A stretch of 64,000 nucleotides of DNA, taken from Lobosporangium transversale (lineage: Eukaryota; Mortierellomycota; Mortierellomycetes; Mortierellales; Mortierellaceae). Position numbers and translations under genes: made by a program. Location of the stretch: the NCBI RefSeq assembly GCF_002105155.1, contig NW_019029042.1, forward strand, positions 168,620 through 232,619, written 5' to 3'. Of the stretch, positions 1 through 13,515 are shown in pieces. Every line of letters starts with the position of its first letter. Positions within the stretch are counted from its first letter, which is position 1. The notes beneath the pieces are model-generated. The model worked only from the letters and a program-made list of their open reading frames with translations, was not told the origin of the DNA and did not search any database.

Positions 1-135
1 GATTTGTATAGGACAGATTTCTAGAAAACCTCTGCTATGTGATCTCGTATTTACAGTAACGATTGAATGAAAGCGCTGAATGAACACATTATATATATCT
101 CTATCTATTTTTATTTTATTTTCTGGAAACCAGTG

Positions 136-2432
136 CTATCGGAAGTGACTAATAGATGGAAGTTTGGCTGGAAATAGAAGCAGGTCAGGTGGAAAATATC
201 TTCTTGTAGGGCGTGGAGGCGTCCATAAATGATGCAAAAGATTTGTTGATGGAACATGTGGCCCATAAGGATAAGCTGGATGAAATGAATAATTTGGGAA
301 TGGTTTATAATATATAGGGCTCACAGGGATCAATGATGGAAAATTCATAGTTGGAGCCACATTAGGATAAACTGATGCATATCCTGGCATTGGCAAATGC
401 AGAGTGAATAACTCTTCGTTCGCAACATCATCGCGGTCTACCTCTCCCCCCTCTTTACCCTCATCCTCTTCTTTGTCCTCCTCCTTCGAATCTTCTCCCT
501 TATCGCTATCGGACCCGACTATCTCTTCACCTTCGACAGGATGAGAAACCGAGGCTTGTGTGTTAATTGTGTCAAAATTAGCAACTAAAGGAGACATTTC
601 CGGAGTAAGAAGTAATGGCTTGTTGTGAGCTGGACTTTTCGACTTCTTATTAGGCAATCTCTGTTCAGCGCTATCCAAGTACTGATCTCCCGTATTCTTC
701 AATACTTCATTCGGAGATTTGCGCTTTGAATTCAGAGGCGGACAGTGTCGTTGAAATCTATTATCCTTATCACCCTTCTCATACACCTCGGTCATCTTGA
801 TTGCACTTTGTGCTCTTTGTTCACCTAATATCCTTTCTGCCTCTAGCTTTTTGAATTGGTCAATATCTTCAGGTTTTTGCAATGGTTTTGTACGATGCCG
901 GATATTGATACTCCGACTGAGTTCTTTGTAGGCATCACTTGGCTCTAAAGGCAACTGTTGAATCGTAATTCTATAATCCGACTTCAAAATCTCTACTGTA
1001 TTAAGCTCCTGTTCGTCCACGATGCTCACAGCCAATCCCGTAGTACCATATCGCCCCGTTCTTCCAATGCGATGTAAGTATGTCTCCGGATCTCTAGGCA
1101 AATCAAGATTTACCACCAAATTAACACGATCAATATCAATCCCGCGCGCGATCTATGAATCACAGAGTAATAATTATTAACTAGCATCAAATCATGCGCA
1201 AGAAACATAGGATATTAAATGAACATTAAACAACGCCTACCAGATCACTGCACACCAATATTCTCAACTCGAACTTTCGTGCCTTCTTCATCACTTCCAA
1301 TCGCTCTTCTTGGGGAATACCGGAGGCAATATGCATAGCTGGCCACCCTTTTCTTGTTAAAACCTTGACAAGGTCTTGAGCCCGTCCACGGTGATTCAGA
1401 AACACGATGCCTTGGTAAAAAGGTACGTGCGTCAATAGATGCTCCAACTCTGCAAACTTGGCATCCAATATGCGCAGCTGCTTCAAATATATTGATCCAC
1501 CGCTATCCTTATCATCCACTGTCGCCACTTTGTAGTATTGAAGGACTCCTGAAAGTAAAAAGTAAAATAAAAAATAAAAATAAAAAAAAAAATCAGGAGG
1601 CGGGAATAAGGATTGCATCACCAACTGTATTTTGATAAAATGCACAATGCTATCATGCTTCTTTACTACCTTCAAGCTCTGGTGTACCGTTGCTTAGCAT
1701 CACATATACGGGGCTCTTGACTAATTGGTCCAAGAGTTTCAGGAGATCGTCATCATACGTTGCTGAGAACGCCATCACCTGTTTGTTTGCACCCAGTCTC
1801 TCTGCGATATTAAAGACATCTTGTTTAAAGACATCTTCCATCAATTTGTCAGCCTCATCCAAGACAAGTAGTCGAACTTGATTTGTCACCAAATGCCCTG
1901 TAGAAATTAATGACCTCACTCGTCCAGGTGTCCCTACGACAATTGAGCATCGCTTCAAGTTTTCCTTGTCCTGCTGAATAGGCGTTCCTCCGATCATGGA
2001 ATGACACGTCACAGTATGTTCAAGACCTGTTTTTAGAAGACTACGGATAACATCCTGGATCTGGACAGCAATCTCACGTGTAGGTGCAATAATCACTGCT
2101 TTTGGATTATGTTGCTGCTGTCGTTGGTGCTGAACTGCTGAGGCATTGGGATCCCGATCTGATTTTGTGGTCGAGTCTGCTGACAATCCAGAGAGAATGA
2201 TTTCGATCGCAATGACACTGAAAACAATAGTCTTTCCTGTGCCTGATTTTGCCTGCGCAATCAGGTCTAACCCCAATCTGCCCAAAGGAATAGTCTTAAG
2301 CTGAATAGGCGATGGCTTTTGGTATCCAGCGTCAACTAAACCTTTCAAAAGTACTGGGTGTTGTACCAATGATGAAAAGTCGAGATCCTCATTGATGAGA
2401 ACATCTTTGGAATGGAATTGTTCAGACGTCAT
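136..2432 (-). CDS. DDX20: DDX20/Gemin3-like DEAD-box RNA helicase
   Basis: Three exons on the minus strand: 2432-1670, 1548-1241 and 1152-136. GT-AG introns restore one frame of 695 codons. Exon 1 carries the Q-motif region, Walker A AKSGTGKT (about residue 61), APTREIA, GTPGR, DEAD (192-195) and SAT. Exon 3 begins [12 protein letters not shown] and holds [10 protein letters not shown] (about 385). The spacing and wording ([28 protein letters not shown]) resemble metazoan DDX20/Gemin3, the SMN-complex helicase of snRNP assembly, more than generic eIF4A-type helicases. The C-terminal half after about residue 440 is acidic, then Pro/Tyr-rich, with no domain I recognise. It is divergent from the SNARE gene across 316 bp. 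The helicase call is secure; the Gemin3 orthology is a family-level inference. Confidence 0.85.
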
Positions 2433-2748
2433 GTCATTGTCGCCTTAAGCTGATACCGATGCTGCCCCAACAATGAAGAGAATGAAGAGTTGAAAAAAGA
2501 AAAGCGTGTTAACAAGCATGTGGCTGAAAAAAAGTCCTCCTCTCTCGACGGGACTGTCAACGACTCTGGTCACAAGTATAGCCCATTCATTGTTCATGAC
2601 CTGTATACTCCACATCTTTACTCTGGTCACGCCTCTTACTCGCCTTTCGGCTTCCGTCTTATTGTTGCGGCTTCAGCAGAACACTCCCACAAAGCGCTTC
2701 AAAGACACATATTCACTTGTCTATAAAAAGACCCACATTCGCTTGACC
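2433..2748. promoter_or_regulatory. Shared divergent promoter region of helicase and SNARE genes
   Basis: The 316 bp separate the start codons of the minus-strand helicase and the plus-strand syntaxin-8-like gene. Open frames here are short and show no family resemblance. No convincing named motif was seen. The interval is assigned only from gene orientation. Confidence 0.4.
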
Positions 2749-3748
2749 ATGGAAGCAAACTGGGGCTCCAAGGTAGGCCTTATCGTCGATAGCACCCTTG
2801 TCACAGTCTATGAGAGAAACCGTTGCAAGGCCAATGGCCTTAGCTATGCCTCACAGGACAAAACTATCGAGAAAAACATGTCACGTCTCAGAGAAGGACT
2901 ACAAAATCTCGAAGCTGAACTTTCTCAGGCTGAACAAACTGCCTCACTGTACGTGTTTGATTGTGCGTGATATTTTTTTTTTCCTGACTTTTGCAACTCA
3001 TATGCCAAGAAATCACTTCTCTTTTCTGAAAATATAGGCCGTCTAAAGAGCTTGCAAATCGAGAAGATATCCTCATCAAATTACAGCAGCAGCTAGAGAA
3101 ATTGGAGGCACTGCTTCAGGACAAGGACGATGCTAATGCAAGGTGAGAAAAAAAAAATGGCACTGATTCGAATGGTCAGTTAAGAAATATAAGGCTAATG
3201 AATTAACGAATTACTATTCACCAGGGCTGTGCTGCTTGGTCTGAACCAAAACTCGACAAAACACACTCGGTCAAAAGTAGTGCGGTTTTCAGAACACGAA
3301 GTTGAAGTAGATAATCTTGACAATGGCCAGATGCTTCAATTACACCAAAGAATTATGGATGGTACGAATTTTTCTTTTCTTTTTTTTTTTGTTCCAGGCT
3401 GCTTTGACAACTAATCCAAAACAGCCTGCCTATGGTAATGTGGACGTTGACACATTTTTTTTTATGCATGTATGTATCTATCTGTGTGTCCCAGACCAGG
3501 ATCAAAATTTGGATCGCCTAAGTCAGTCCCTGAATCGACAACAGGAACTGGGTTTGATAATTGGTGGTGAGCTGGATACACATATGGATCTCTTGGAAGA
3601 CACAGATCACCTCGTGGGCCGAACAGAGAGCCATCTAGGGATTGCACGGAGACAGCTGGCAAAGGTGGCCAAAGGAACAAAAGGCTGTGAGTCTTGGATG
3701 ATTATCTTAGTACTGGTAGTCATTCTTATCATTGTAATCAAGATCTAG
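2749..3748 (+). CDS. STX8: Syntaxin-8-like Qc-SNARE
   Basis: Four exons, 2749-2948, 3038-3142, 3225-3361 and 3495-3748, give 231 codons with GT-AG introns (62-133 nt). The N-terminal half is predicted helical (MSRLREGLQNLEAELSQAE). Exon 4 carries a Qc-type SNARE heptad region (about residues 148-205) and a C-terminal hydrophobic anchor (MIILVLVVILIIVIKI) with no lumenal tail, as expected for a tail-anchored endosomal SNARE. The closest family by wording is syntaxin 8 (endosome/vacuole fusion). One oddity: the position aligning with the ionic zero-layer Gln is His177 (CAT at 3581-3583), in the context GGELDTHMDLL. The SNARE assignment is strong; the exact subfamily is likely. Confidence 0.85.
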
Positions 3749-4004
3749 TTACTGTGACCTATGGATGACTTATAGATTCGTGTGTAGATATCATTTGTTG
3801 CACAGGCCTGGCATGCAATACTTCATTCGCGTAGTTGCTATTTACCCATTGCGCAGACCATACATGTAGTGCTTAATTCGAATGTGAATGCGCTGATCCC
3901 AGCCACCAGCATGAAATAAAATGCGTAGGATATTTTTGTCAAATGAGAATTATTCTTTTCTGTCAGCCATAACCATTTCACATTAAAAAAGTATACTATT
4001 CAAC

Positions 4005-5428
<1,424 letters not shown>

Positions 5429-5641
5429 AAAAATAAAACAAAAAGATGCCTATCTGATGTGGCTCAAAATATTAAAAAAAAAAAAAAAAAAAAAAAAGAT
5501 TGAAGTCTACATCGTTTTTCGTTTTTCCAGTGCTTTATTCCTTGATGAATACAGCATTAAGGCAGCCTTGCCACTCTCCTACTTCTAATAGTCCTTTATT
5601 TCCCTAATATACTCTCCCTAGTAATAAGGCAGAACCATAGC

Positions 5642-7075
5642 TTAAACGATTCGATCCATATCTCTAGCATAAAACATGGTCTGCTTGATAATCTGGTTGG
5701 CTGGGATACTGATCCTCTCGTCTGCATCTGAGTGGAAGTAAGCTTTTTGTTCAACTGGGTTGACTTTCCAATTCCTCTGTAGATGTGAAAGGCACGTAAA
5801 ACCACGGAAATGGAAGTATTGATATTCAGTGAGCGATTAAACGAGAGAGTATACGGAACACAAACAAAACAAGCTCTAGTATTTAGTTTACCTCTTTTGC
5901 GAAGTTCAAGATGTCTTCCATGTTTGTGAAGAACAGAAGGGTTCCTGCATCTTTCAAAGGCAGACTGCTGTAGGCTTTTTCGCTGCAACTTGCGATTTCG
6001 TTTCTAATGTATTCCCATAGATATTTCCCAATGAAAATTAAAATCATCATCAATACTTGTGGACATCCTTCTACTAAAACTGACACAATTGGACAATCTA
6101 GCCGATTAAAAAAAAAAAAAAAAAAAAAAAAAAGGATAGGAGGTATTCTAGACAACTATGCAATAGATTTCACATATACCTGATAGTGTCCATCAGGATG
6201 TCAATGAAAAAAAGATATTCCTTCGAAGGCACATCCGCTCTTGAGCTCCAGACACGATTATAGCTGCCCTCCATGAGTGATTGTTCTAATTTGATGGGGT
6301 GTTGGATCGCAGGGTTGTTAAGTAACTCTTGAGATTCAATCGTCTCCAATGCAGTGTGAAAGTCTGAAATTCTGTTCTGCGACAGCAGGCATAACAAATT
6401 AAGGCCAATCAAGTTGTATTTCAATGGAGAAGTAGGTAGTTCGCTGCAAGGATCGAACAATTAAAATAAATAAATAAATAAATCCTGTTGTTAATTAGAT
6501 GTTCCATGATTCACCGTTTTCGCTTAGAACTTATTAAACACATTAATTATAGATACTGCCCTTGCCTGTAGTCATTGTAGTAAGTCTGAAGTTGAGCCAT
6601 GTATCTCTCGAATGAGGGAATGTCCTTTGTACGAACACTCCATTGTGCGCCAATTTCGAGCACATCACCTATTTATCAATAATTTAGACAGCCGCAACAA
6701 ATGAACATCAGCAATATATATCAACTATGGTTTTTCATTAATAACAACACTCCGTCTTCATTGGGGGTATGAACACAGGTACTTACGTGCTAAGGTCAGT
6801 TCTTCGATGTTGTTGTGCTTGCCTTCATGTGTCAGGTACTGAAGCTCAATCAATGCAATCTACCTCGAAAATGTAAAAAATAAACAGATACATCTAGATC
6901 AGTACTACGGCCATTCGAAGTTATTTCTTGTAAGACATTCCGAAGAAAATGTCACTTTTCGCAAATGCACCTTGAGCTTTGACAGATACTGCCCGCACTT
7001 AGCAAGGTCAGGGTTAGGGGCGTTGTACTCCTTACTGAGTTCCTGTGCCAACGTCTTGATATCAGTAAGGGCCAT
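5642..7075 (-). CDS. RPN12: 26S proteasome regulatory subunit Rpn12/PSMD8
   Basis: Six exons on the minus strand: 7075-6971, 6859-6787, 6668-6566 (or -6557), 6443-6180, 6003-5892 and 5776-5642. The product is 263 aa, or 266 with the alternative donor. Recognisable PSMD8/Rpn12 segments include LGLNLL-type text ([19 protein letters not shown]), [14 protein letters not shown] and [11 protein letters not shown], and a PCI-like C-terminal part ending DMDRIV. Rpn12 is a lid subunit of the 19S particle. The donor of intron 3 is ambiguous: GC after TAC AG, or GT nine bases downstream. Both keep the frame. Start ATG 7075-7073 gives [15 protein letters not shown]. The gene converges with the QPRT gene. 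Confidence 0.93.
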
Positions 7076-7280
7076 GGCAAATGAGAAAGAAAAGCTGTCG
7101 TTTAGTTAGGCTGGTAAAGGAATGATGAGGGAAAATAAATTAACTGGATAGTCAAGTTCATTTGTATACTTTAGACACGCAATGCGCGTAGGAAAACGCG
7201 CGTATATGAATATAGCGCAAATGTGGCCATATATACGCCATTTTCAACGTCATTGACGCCTAAGGGAGAAGTCAGCTGAT
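7076..7280. promoter_or_regulatory. Upstream region of RPN12 with paired GCGCGT motifs
   Basis: Between the Rpn12 start and the unresolved stretch, 7182-7205 reads as two oppositely oriented GCGCGT-type boxes (ATGCGCGTA and ACGCGCGTAT) separated by GGAAAA. They resemble MCB-like (ACGCGT) sites of fungi, but are not exact. No PACE (GGTGGCAAA) element of yeast proteasome promoters was found. The function is inference. Confidence 0.25.
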
Positions 7281-8700
7281 TTATATGTGGCTAGTTTGTT
7301 CAGGCCCCTCGCTTCAAAACACACTTGCTATTTTGCCTATTAAATACCATAGGGCCCCAGCTCGATCCACAGGGCCAAAATTCCTCCTTCGCACTTTTGA
7401 ATGCTTTGGCAGTGCCCTTTTCCCTTGCTCTCTTCTTTTCTTCCCTCTCTTTAGCCCTCATTTTATTCAGTTCGTGCAGTAAAACTGGCAAGATAAAGCG
7501 CTGATGGCTGAAATATGCATAAGCAATGGGAGGAAAGAAGGATCTTCATAAAACATGACTGCTAGTAGTAACACTCACCTCAAGACGCGCCTTTACAGAA
7601 CATCCTTAATATAAAAGCTCGACAGATTTACATTCAAAAGGCTCTTGAGGCATCCAATAATATATTTTACATCATTGCTGGGGCTCCGAGTGTTCTGAGC
7701 AGTTCCTGTGGACCTCACCATTGGAAGGTATGGTTTTCTAGTACTAAGATTTTATTGCTATTTCATTGATGAAGATTAATGAGGAAACCCCTCGAGAGAG
7801 AGCGCCTTACACTTGGAATAAAGGGAGCCCCAGTGTCATCAATGCGGAGGCTTGGGCTCTTTGGTCCGCTATTCTTCTCACGGACATCCTTGACATTTTG
7901 GGTGTAGTAGCGGTAATATCTTGTTCTGCGCGCTAAAATAGAGCCAGAAGCAGATGAGTTGGTATTCACTCCGTTCAGCGGCAACTATCAGTTATCTTCG
8001 CCAGCGCTATATCGCTGGTATACCGGTAGTGGTGTGTACCAGTGTCATCGATGTTCTGCTAATCATATTAAAGTATGTACTGTTTTATGGTTATTATGGC
8101 GAAAAAGTTCGCGCCACTGGCATACTGCAATTGGTGCACAAGTACATTGGTATTACTCCAAGCTATCTGTCATGAAATGGGGGTTTTCGTGGCCATGGAT
8201 TGTGTACCTTGGGGCCATCTGCTATGGGAATCAGCAGCATTCTTGGCACCCATATTCGTACCTGAACATATTCAGGTGGTGCGGGTTCGGCGAACAGAAA
8301 ATTAGCAGAGACAAGGAAAACTAGGTTATGACTTGAAGAGCCAAGAACGGCATCGGAATAGCCCTGATTTGCCAGACCAGGATCTCCTCCTAGAACCTTC
8401 AGATGTAATCGATCGCATGACTCAGGATACTCCACCTCTGCAAGAGCGCACATCTACGCGTATTTGTCGCGCATTCAAGCTTAATTTTGGCATCATCAAA
8501 AGTTTAAACGGAGAAGACAAGGATTTTTTTGGCAGACGCTAGAGATGCTAAAGGACATTCTTTCTCATAACATTGGAGCGATGAGCAACCTGCCGATAGT
8601 GCACATGGCGGCATTCACAAAAGTCCCGTTTAAGGTCATTTTTGGTGTGTAGAATGTAATCCACTATGCCAACACCCTAAAATAAAGCTTATTAATTTTA
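7281..8700. other. Unresolved coding potential on both strands, possibly a decayed gene
   Basis: No family was recognised. On the plus strand an open frame around 7932-8324 includes a CxxC pair (YQCHRCSANHIK) followed by a perfect donor-like GTATGT at 8073. An overlapping frame (8075-8305) contains another CxxC (AYCNWC). A third (8325-8542, after an acceptor-like CTAG) reads GYDLKSQERHRNSPDLPDQD and then shifts by one base at a T-run near 8523-8530 into about 40 more open codons ending at 8648. On the minus strand TTTTAG at about 7934 precedes an open exon-like segment (TRYYRYYTQNVKDVREKNSG) ending at a GTAAGG donor-like site near 7792. These readings conflict, so I name no gene. Confidence 0.3.
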
Positions 8701-9679
8701 AATGGTTCTAACACGCAAATTTATCCTGGTAATCTACCAGTCAGGTTATCTTTTACAGGGTGCATGCAGGCTGTACAGTACTGTGGACGTAGCTAACGAA
8801 TAGCGAATCACACTTCTAAAGCGTAAAAGGGGTCTATTTATATTCTGTAGATAAATATAGTCATCAGCTTCGATCGCCAGAAGCCAACAGCAACAGTATG
8901 AACAGTAGATGCAAGCAAATAACCTCCAGAAAAGACAGTGAGTCGAGTCAAGCGGCCATTCTTTTTTTTTTCCGGTCTGGTGATATAATTTTGAACATAC
9001 AGACAGATAGATATTCAACGCCACATGGGTACATGGGAATCTGTCAATCTGTCTGTGTATATGAAATGAAGGGGTGACAATATTCTGATATATCCTTTTC
9101 AAGGAAGGATTACAACGGAAGGAAAAAAGTCGTTGCTGTGTAATGCATTGACACACAGACATGCACAACCAACCCAGCTACTCGTAGCAAGACTTGGACT
9201 CAATGACGCGCACAAACAGAAAGAGGGGAAGAAGCAGGATATTATGATTCCGACTATATCATCCACTCATTCAATAGATTACTCCATAAACGCGACCTTA
9301 CAACCTCGACCGGGCATGGACTTGTTGCTGCAAACCTTTGAAGAAAACATATGTATTTTATACCATTATTCTTGCAGTAACTGTACTACACAAATCCCTC
9401 CACTTTGAAGGCGTACCTTCCATCCTTTTGCTCTTACTCAATCCCTCTTATTTTTTATTTTCTTCTTTCACTTCTGTATTGATTCTCTCCTCTATAATAA
9501 CTCATAGGAATTTTTGAGTAAATAGAAATACAACTTTTTTATCGTTTCTGGCGCGTCCCTTGTCCTACGGATACAACAAGCTAATACTACATCTTGCTGC
9601 TCCAAGATACCCCTCCTCCCCTACCGTTCATCCTGCTTATTCCTCTGACGCGCTCTGTACTCACGCCTTCTCCATCAAT
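8701..9679. other. Intergenic and 5' leader region of the kinase gene
   Basis: Nothing recognisable apart from short open frames without family resemblance. The last 250 bp are pyrimidine-rich (TTTTATTTTC, CCTCCTCCCC) and probably include the promoter and 5' UTR of the kinase gene that starts at 9680. Confidence 0.4.
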
Positions 9680-12517
9680 ATGAACACTGCTGCTCTTACT
9701 CCCAATCAATCGCATGCTCATAGCCAACAGACTCATGACCATGGTCGTGATTACGCAGCTTACATACGCCCTGATCCGTATGCCGCAGAACGCCTCACGG
9801 CACAGGAGGCTATGAAGGGTATGAGGATTAGTGAGGCATATCAGGTATATCTCATATTATTAGTTCCTTGCATCATGCTTATCGAGACTTTGTGGCGATT
9901 ATTGTTTTTTGACCTCATTTCATTACTTTCTATAAACAGAGTTATCGAAGAAGACCCAGTGATACTGAAGCAACCTATGGTGCTTCGCGTATTGATCGGC
10001 GCCTAGCGGCCCGTACACAAAGCATACGAGAGGTGAAGTGCCGGCACTGTATCGTTTATGTATGTGCGTGAAAATGTCTGAAAGTCCTTAGCATGGTCCT
10101 AATCTTCAGCATGCTTGCATCACTTCTGCCTATGGCATTCCAATTTCACAGAAAGAGCTGTTGCTAAAAATGACTTCGGCAGAGCACAGACATCCTCAGC
10201 TTGAAAATACAACCATTCACAATAGTAGCAGCGACAATAATAATAACAGCAGTACCGATAGCAGTAATAATACCATGAACCATTGCTCCATCAATAACAC
10301 CAGTAATACTACGGTTCCTTCGTCAACACTTGACACTTTCAAGCCAAACATACCTTCTGAAAAACCCAGTGCTGACAACACGAGCATTTCAAGTGAATAT
10401 CACAAGCCTTCCTTTTGCCACATTCAGAACTACAAACAGGGCTCTCATGTCCAACACGATCAAGAATCTTATACTGCACCAACACAGCGGCAGCAGTTTC
10501 ACAACCAAAAGGCTCCTATCCCCTCGTCATCCTCCAACGACAACAGCCCATCTACCTCTGTCTCCATCCCTCAGCCGTCTTCTACTGGACGTCAATCAAA
10601 ACTTAGCAATACATGCATTAGCAGCAAGGTACTAAAATATTTATTTAATTTAAAGGAAGTTTTTATGCACGAAATTACCTCAATAATAATAATAATAATG
10701 ACGACCATGATGTGGCTATAATAAATGCAATCAGGATTCTTTTAGGCGCAAATATGGTGAGATCCAAGGATATACCTATATTGGCACTATTGGCCAAGGT
10801 AATTTTGGTAAAGTTCTGCTTGCAGAAAACGACATCACTAGAGAGCAGGTAACAGCCATTTTATTTTATTTTTATTTTTTTTTCATCAGCGCTTCCATAT
10901 TTTTAAAAGCTTAGTGTGGTTAAACTGACAGTCTTTTTAATTCTTAGGTTGCCGTCAAAATTCTGGAAAAGTCGCAATTTAAGAGTGAGCAACAGCGCTT
11001 ACATGCGACAAGAGAAGCACGTCTGATGGCGACGCTACGACATCCTTATATTGTTGACGTGAAAACTGTAATGGAAGACGACTACAGAATCTTAATTGTT
11101 ATGGAGAATTTGACTGGAGGAGAACTCTTCGACTACATATCCAACAAAGGATCGCTTGAAGAGAAAGAGGCCCGCCGTATTTTTCATCAAATCGTCCTTG
11201 CTATTCATTACTGTCATGAGGTAAAATCAAAAAGACCTTGATTTTCTATTACATTTCAAATCTTTTTAAATCACAGCTCTCTAAGACGGTCCATCTGTCA
11301 TGGTGATCTCTTCTTCTACATAGAACAACGTTGTCCATCGTGATCTCAAGCCTGAAAACATTCTTCTAGATAGCGAAAAGAACGTACGCGTAGCTGATTT
11401 CGGATTCGGCAACAATTGGCATAAGGACCGCCACTTGACCACTTACTGTGGCTCACCCTTCTATGCAGCACCAGAGATGGTTAGCGGTACACCTTACATC
11501 GGTCCCGAGACTGATGTCTGGAGCCTCGGGGTAATCCTGTACGTCCTTGTCTGTGGTCGCCTCCCCTTCGATGCTAGCGATTTACCCGCGCTATTTGCAC
11601 AGATTAAACGCGGAAACTATCAGAAGCCTCGGGAGGGCTCCATCGATGTCTGCTCCTTGATCCATCGCATGTTAACAGTCGATCCCAAACGTCGTGCTAC
11701 CTTAACAGATGTTCTTCGATCCCGTTGGATGCGTGCTGAAGCCACGGACTCTATGGTGAGCTCACTTCCCGCCCTCTCTACAACCCCTGCCACTATTCAT
11801 CCTGCACCTGTTCGTGCCCAACAACAACAGCTGCAAAATCACCAGAGCCAATTACAGACAAGGTCGACAGCACTTCCTACTTATCATCCCAACAATGATA
11901 TCAGTAAGACAATCCCTCCAACGATCCCAACAATCAGCACTAACACTGGTCATACGCAAAACAACACCCGTCATTCCTACCACCCTCCTGGTACTCAAGG
12001 ATTGAGGCAACAGGGGGCTGCAACTGCATCTCAATACCATGCACGAACCCAGATGACTGCACCTCTCAATCTTCGTGATAGCGATGGCCAAATGAGTGAC
12101 GTTTTGCCCTCGCCGGTTAGTTCCCCAACAGAGACTATGGCTACAATTTCTCCTAGCACTCCTATAGGGCCTGCATCAAGAGACGAAGCTCTCTCTGCTG
12201 CTGCTGTTGCCAACGCTAATGCAAATGCTAACGGAAATGGTAACAATTGCGTACAATCAGTCTGTCAAAAACGAGCCAATGCTATCAGCCCCAACACATG
12301 TGATGACAGCAAGCATCAACACCACCCTTACAAGCATCACCCCACCCGAACCGGCTCTGCACAAGGTCCTGTTGACAATGTCATGATCAGTCTGTGCCCT
12401 TCCAACGATGCACTAATGGATGGCTTTGATGTCTCTACAAAGAAGAAGCGCAAGGCTCTAACCAAGCTTCGTCAATTCTTTCGCTTCGAGACCAATAGCA
12501 ATTCTACAAAGTGCTGA
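9680..12517 (+). CDS. CAMK/SNF1-related serine/threonine protein kinase
   Basis: Six exons, 9680-9844, 9940-10032, 10152-10628, 10735-10848, 10948-11220 and 11324-12517, give 771 codons, all phase 0. Residues 1-245 are an Asn/Ser/Thr/His-rich low-complexity leader. The kinase domain follows: P-loop IGQGNFGKV (about 262-270), VAVKILEK with Lys287, HRDLKPEN (379-386), DFGFGNN in place of the usual DFGLSN, and an activation loop with TTYCGSPFYAAPEM and DVWSLGVILYVLVCGRLPF. All catalytic residues are present. The acceptor of exon 4 is CAG at 10732-10734; the nearer TTTTAG at 10745 would break the frame. The remaining ~260 residues are low-complexity and end in a basic patch (KKKRKALTKLRQFFRF). 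The kinase group is clear; the exact orthologue (Kin4/Hsl1/Snf1-like) is not. Confidence 0.85.
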
Positions 12518-12915
12518 TGTAATAACGTACGAAAAATGTTAGCGTATTATTTTTTCTGTGGGAAATTGCACCACAGCCAAAAACCCAAAGGGCCAAACAA
12601 AATAAAAAAAGGTTTTACTGAAATAGAACAATGGACATGCGCAAATTCAAAATGCACATTAATCCCCAACATGTGTCGTCTGTCTATTACCTATCATTAT
12701 ACACAGGGTGCGTACACCCTGGAATATTTTTGTCAGAGGCGTGAAGCAGGCCAGGCAATAAAATACTCGCTTCGGGAAACGTTTTTTTTTTTTTTTTTAT
12801 TTATTTACAAAAAATACTGTGAGGGTGAGGCTATAAAAAAGACACAGGAGTCATGCAACCTGTCATTGAGCCAACCAGAGGACTTTGAAGAAGTAGAGAC
12901 ATGTTTTTCAGGCCC
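12518..12915. other. Convergent intergenic spacer
   Basis: 398 bp between the stops of the kinase and C2-domain genes, holding both 3' UTRs. It contains a run of about 18 T at 12782-12799. Nothing else was seen. Confidence 0.4.
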
Positions 12916-13515
12916 TTAAGGCTCAGTAGGCTTATTAGCGAAGGCGTTACCGAAGAAGTTAAGGGCAGCGGCAGCACCAGCAACAGCAGCAGCAGCAGCA
13001 GTAGCATCGCCAGCCCTCTCTTTGGTGAGTAAACTACTGATGCGACTCTTGTGCTGGGGATCAATCTGGGAGATTCCCTTTTGTTCAGCGCCCTCATACG
13101 AGTTGTCGTAATTGACTGGAGAACCCTGACCGGGCTCGATAACAGAGATGGTCAAGGTGATGGTTCCCCTTTGTTCCTCATCGGGTGTGAAGAGGTCGAA
13201 CTTGGCACGGTAAGATTGATTGGAGTCACTAAGGACCTGGCTCAAGGGGATGGCAGCGAAGGCAACAGGTTCATCAGCAAGTGTCTCTTTGTCATGGACC
13301 TCGACATACAGCTTTTCGTGCACGCTGGAGTCAAATCCGTCAATAATCTTGGTCTCGTTCCATACAACATTGGCTCCTCCGTTGTTTTTGTGCTCAGTCT
13401 TGTAATGGGCGCTCTTGTTCTTAAAGTCCAAGGTAACGATGGCATAGGGATCGTCCTTCTTACCAACACTCAAATTGTTGGCACCATGGATAGCGACTTG
13501 CAGGGACTTGGACAT
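12916..13515 (-). CDS. Small C2-domain protein
   Basis: A single-exon frame of 199 codons, start ATG 13515-13513. Residues 1 to about 130 form a C2-type beta sandwich: SLQVAIHGANNLSVGKKDDPYAIVTLD, then VWNETKI, KLYVEVHDKE and a closing strand GTITLTISVIEP. KKDDPYA and DKE supply acidic residues at the places of the two C2 calcium loops, but the full Asp set is not clearly complete, so calcium binding is uncertain. After about residue 150 comes an alanine-rich tract (ATAAAAAVAGAAAA) encoded by a GCA/GCT-type repeat, then LNFFGNAFANKP. No signal peptide or membrane segment. Stand-alone C2 proteins of this size occur in fungi, but the function is unknown. Confidence 0.85.
   Translation of the reverse strand: MSKSLQVAIHGANNLSVGKKDDPYAIVTLDFKNKSAHYKTEHKNNGGANVVWNETKIIDGFDSSVHEKLYVEVHDKETLADEPVAFAAIPLSQVLSDSNQSYRAKFDLFTPDEEQRGTITLTISVIEPGQGSPVNYDNSYEGAEQKGISQIDPQHKSRISSLLTKERAGDATAAAAAVAGAAAALNFFGNAFANKPTEP

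Noticed and set aside
7076-7280. PACE proteasome control element upstream of RPN12
   Set aside because: No GGTGGCAAA or close variant is present.
10741-10745. TTTTAG as acceptor of kinase exon 4
   Set aside because: It gives a stop after four codons. CAG at 10732-10734 keeps the frame.
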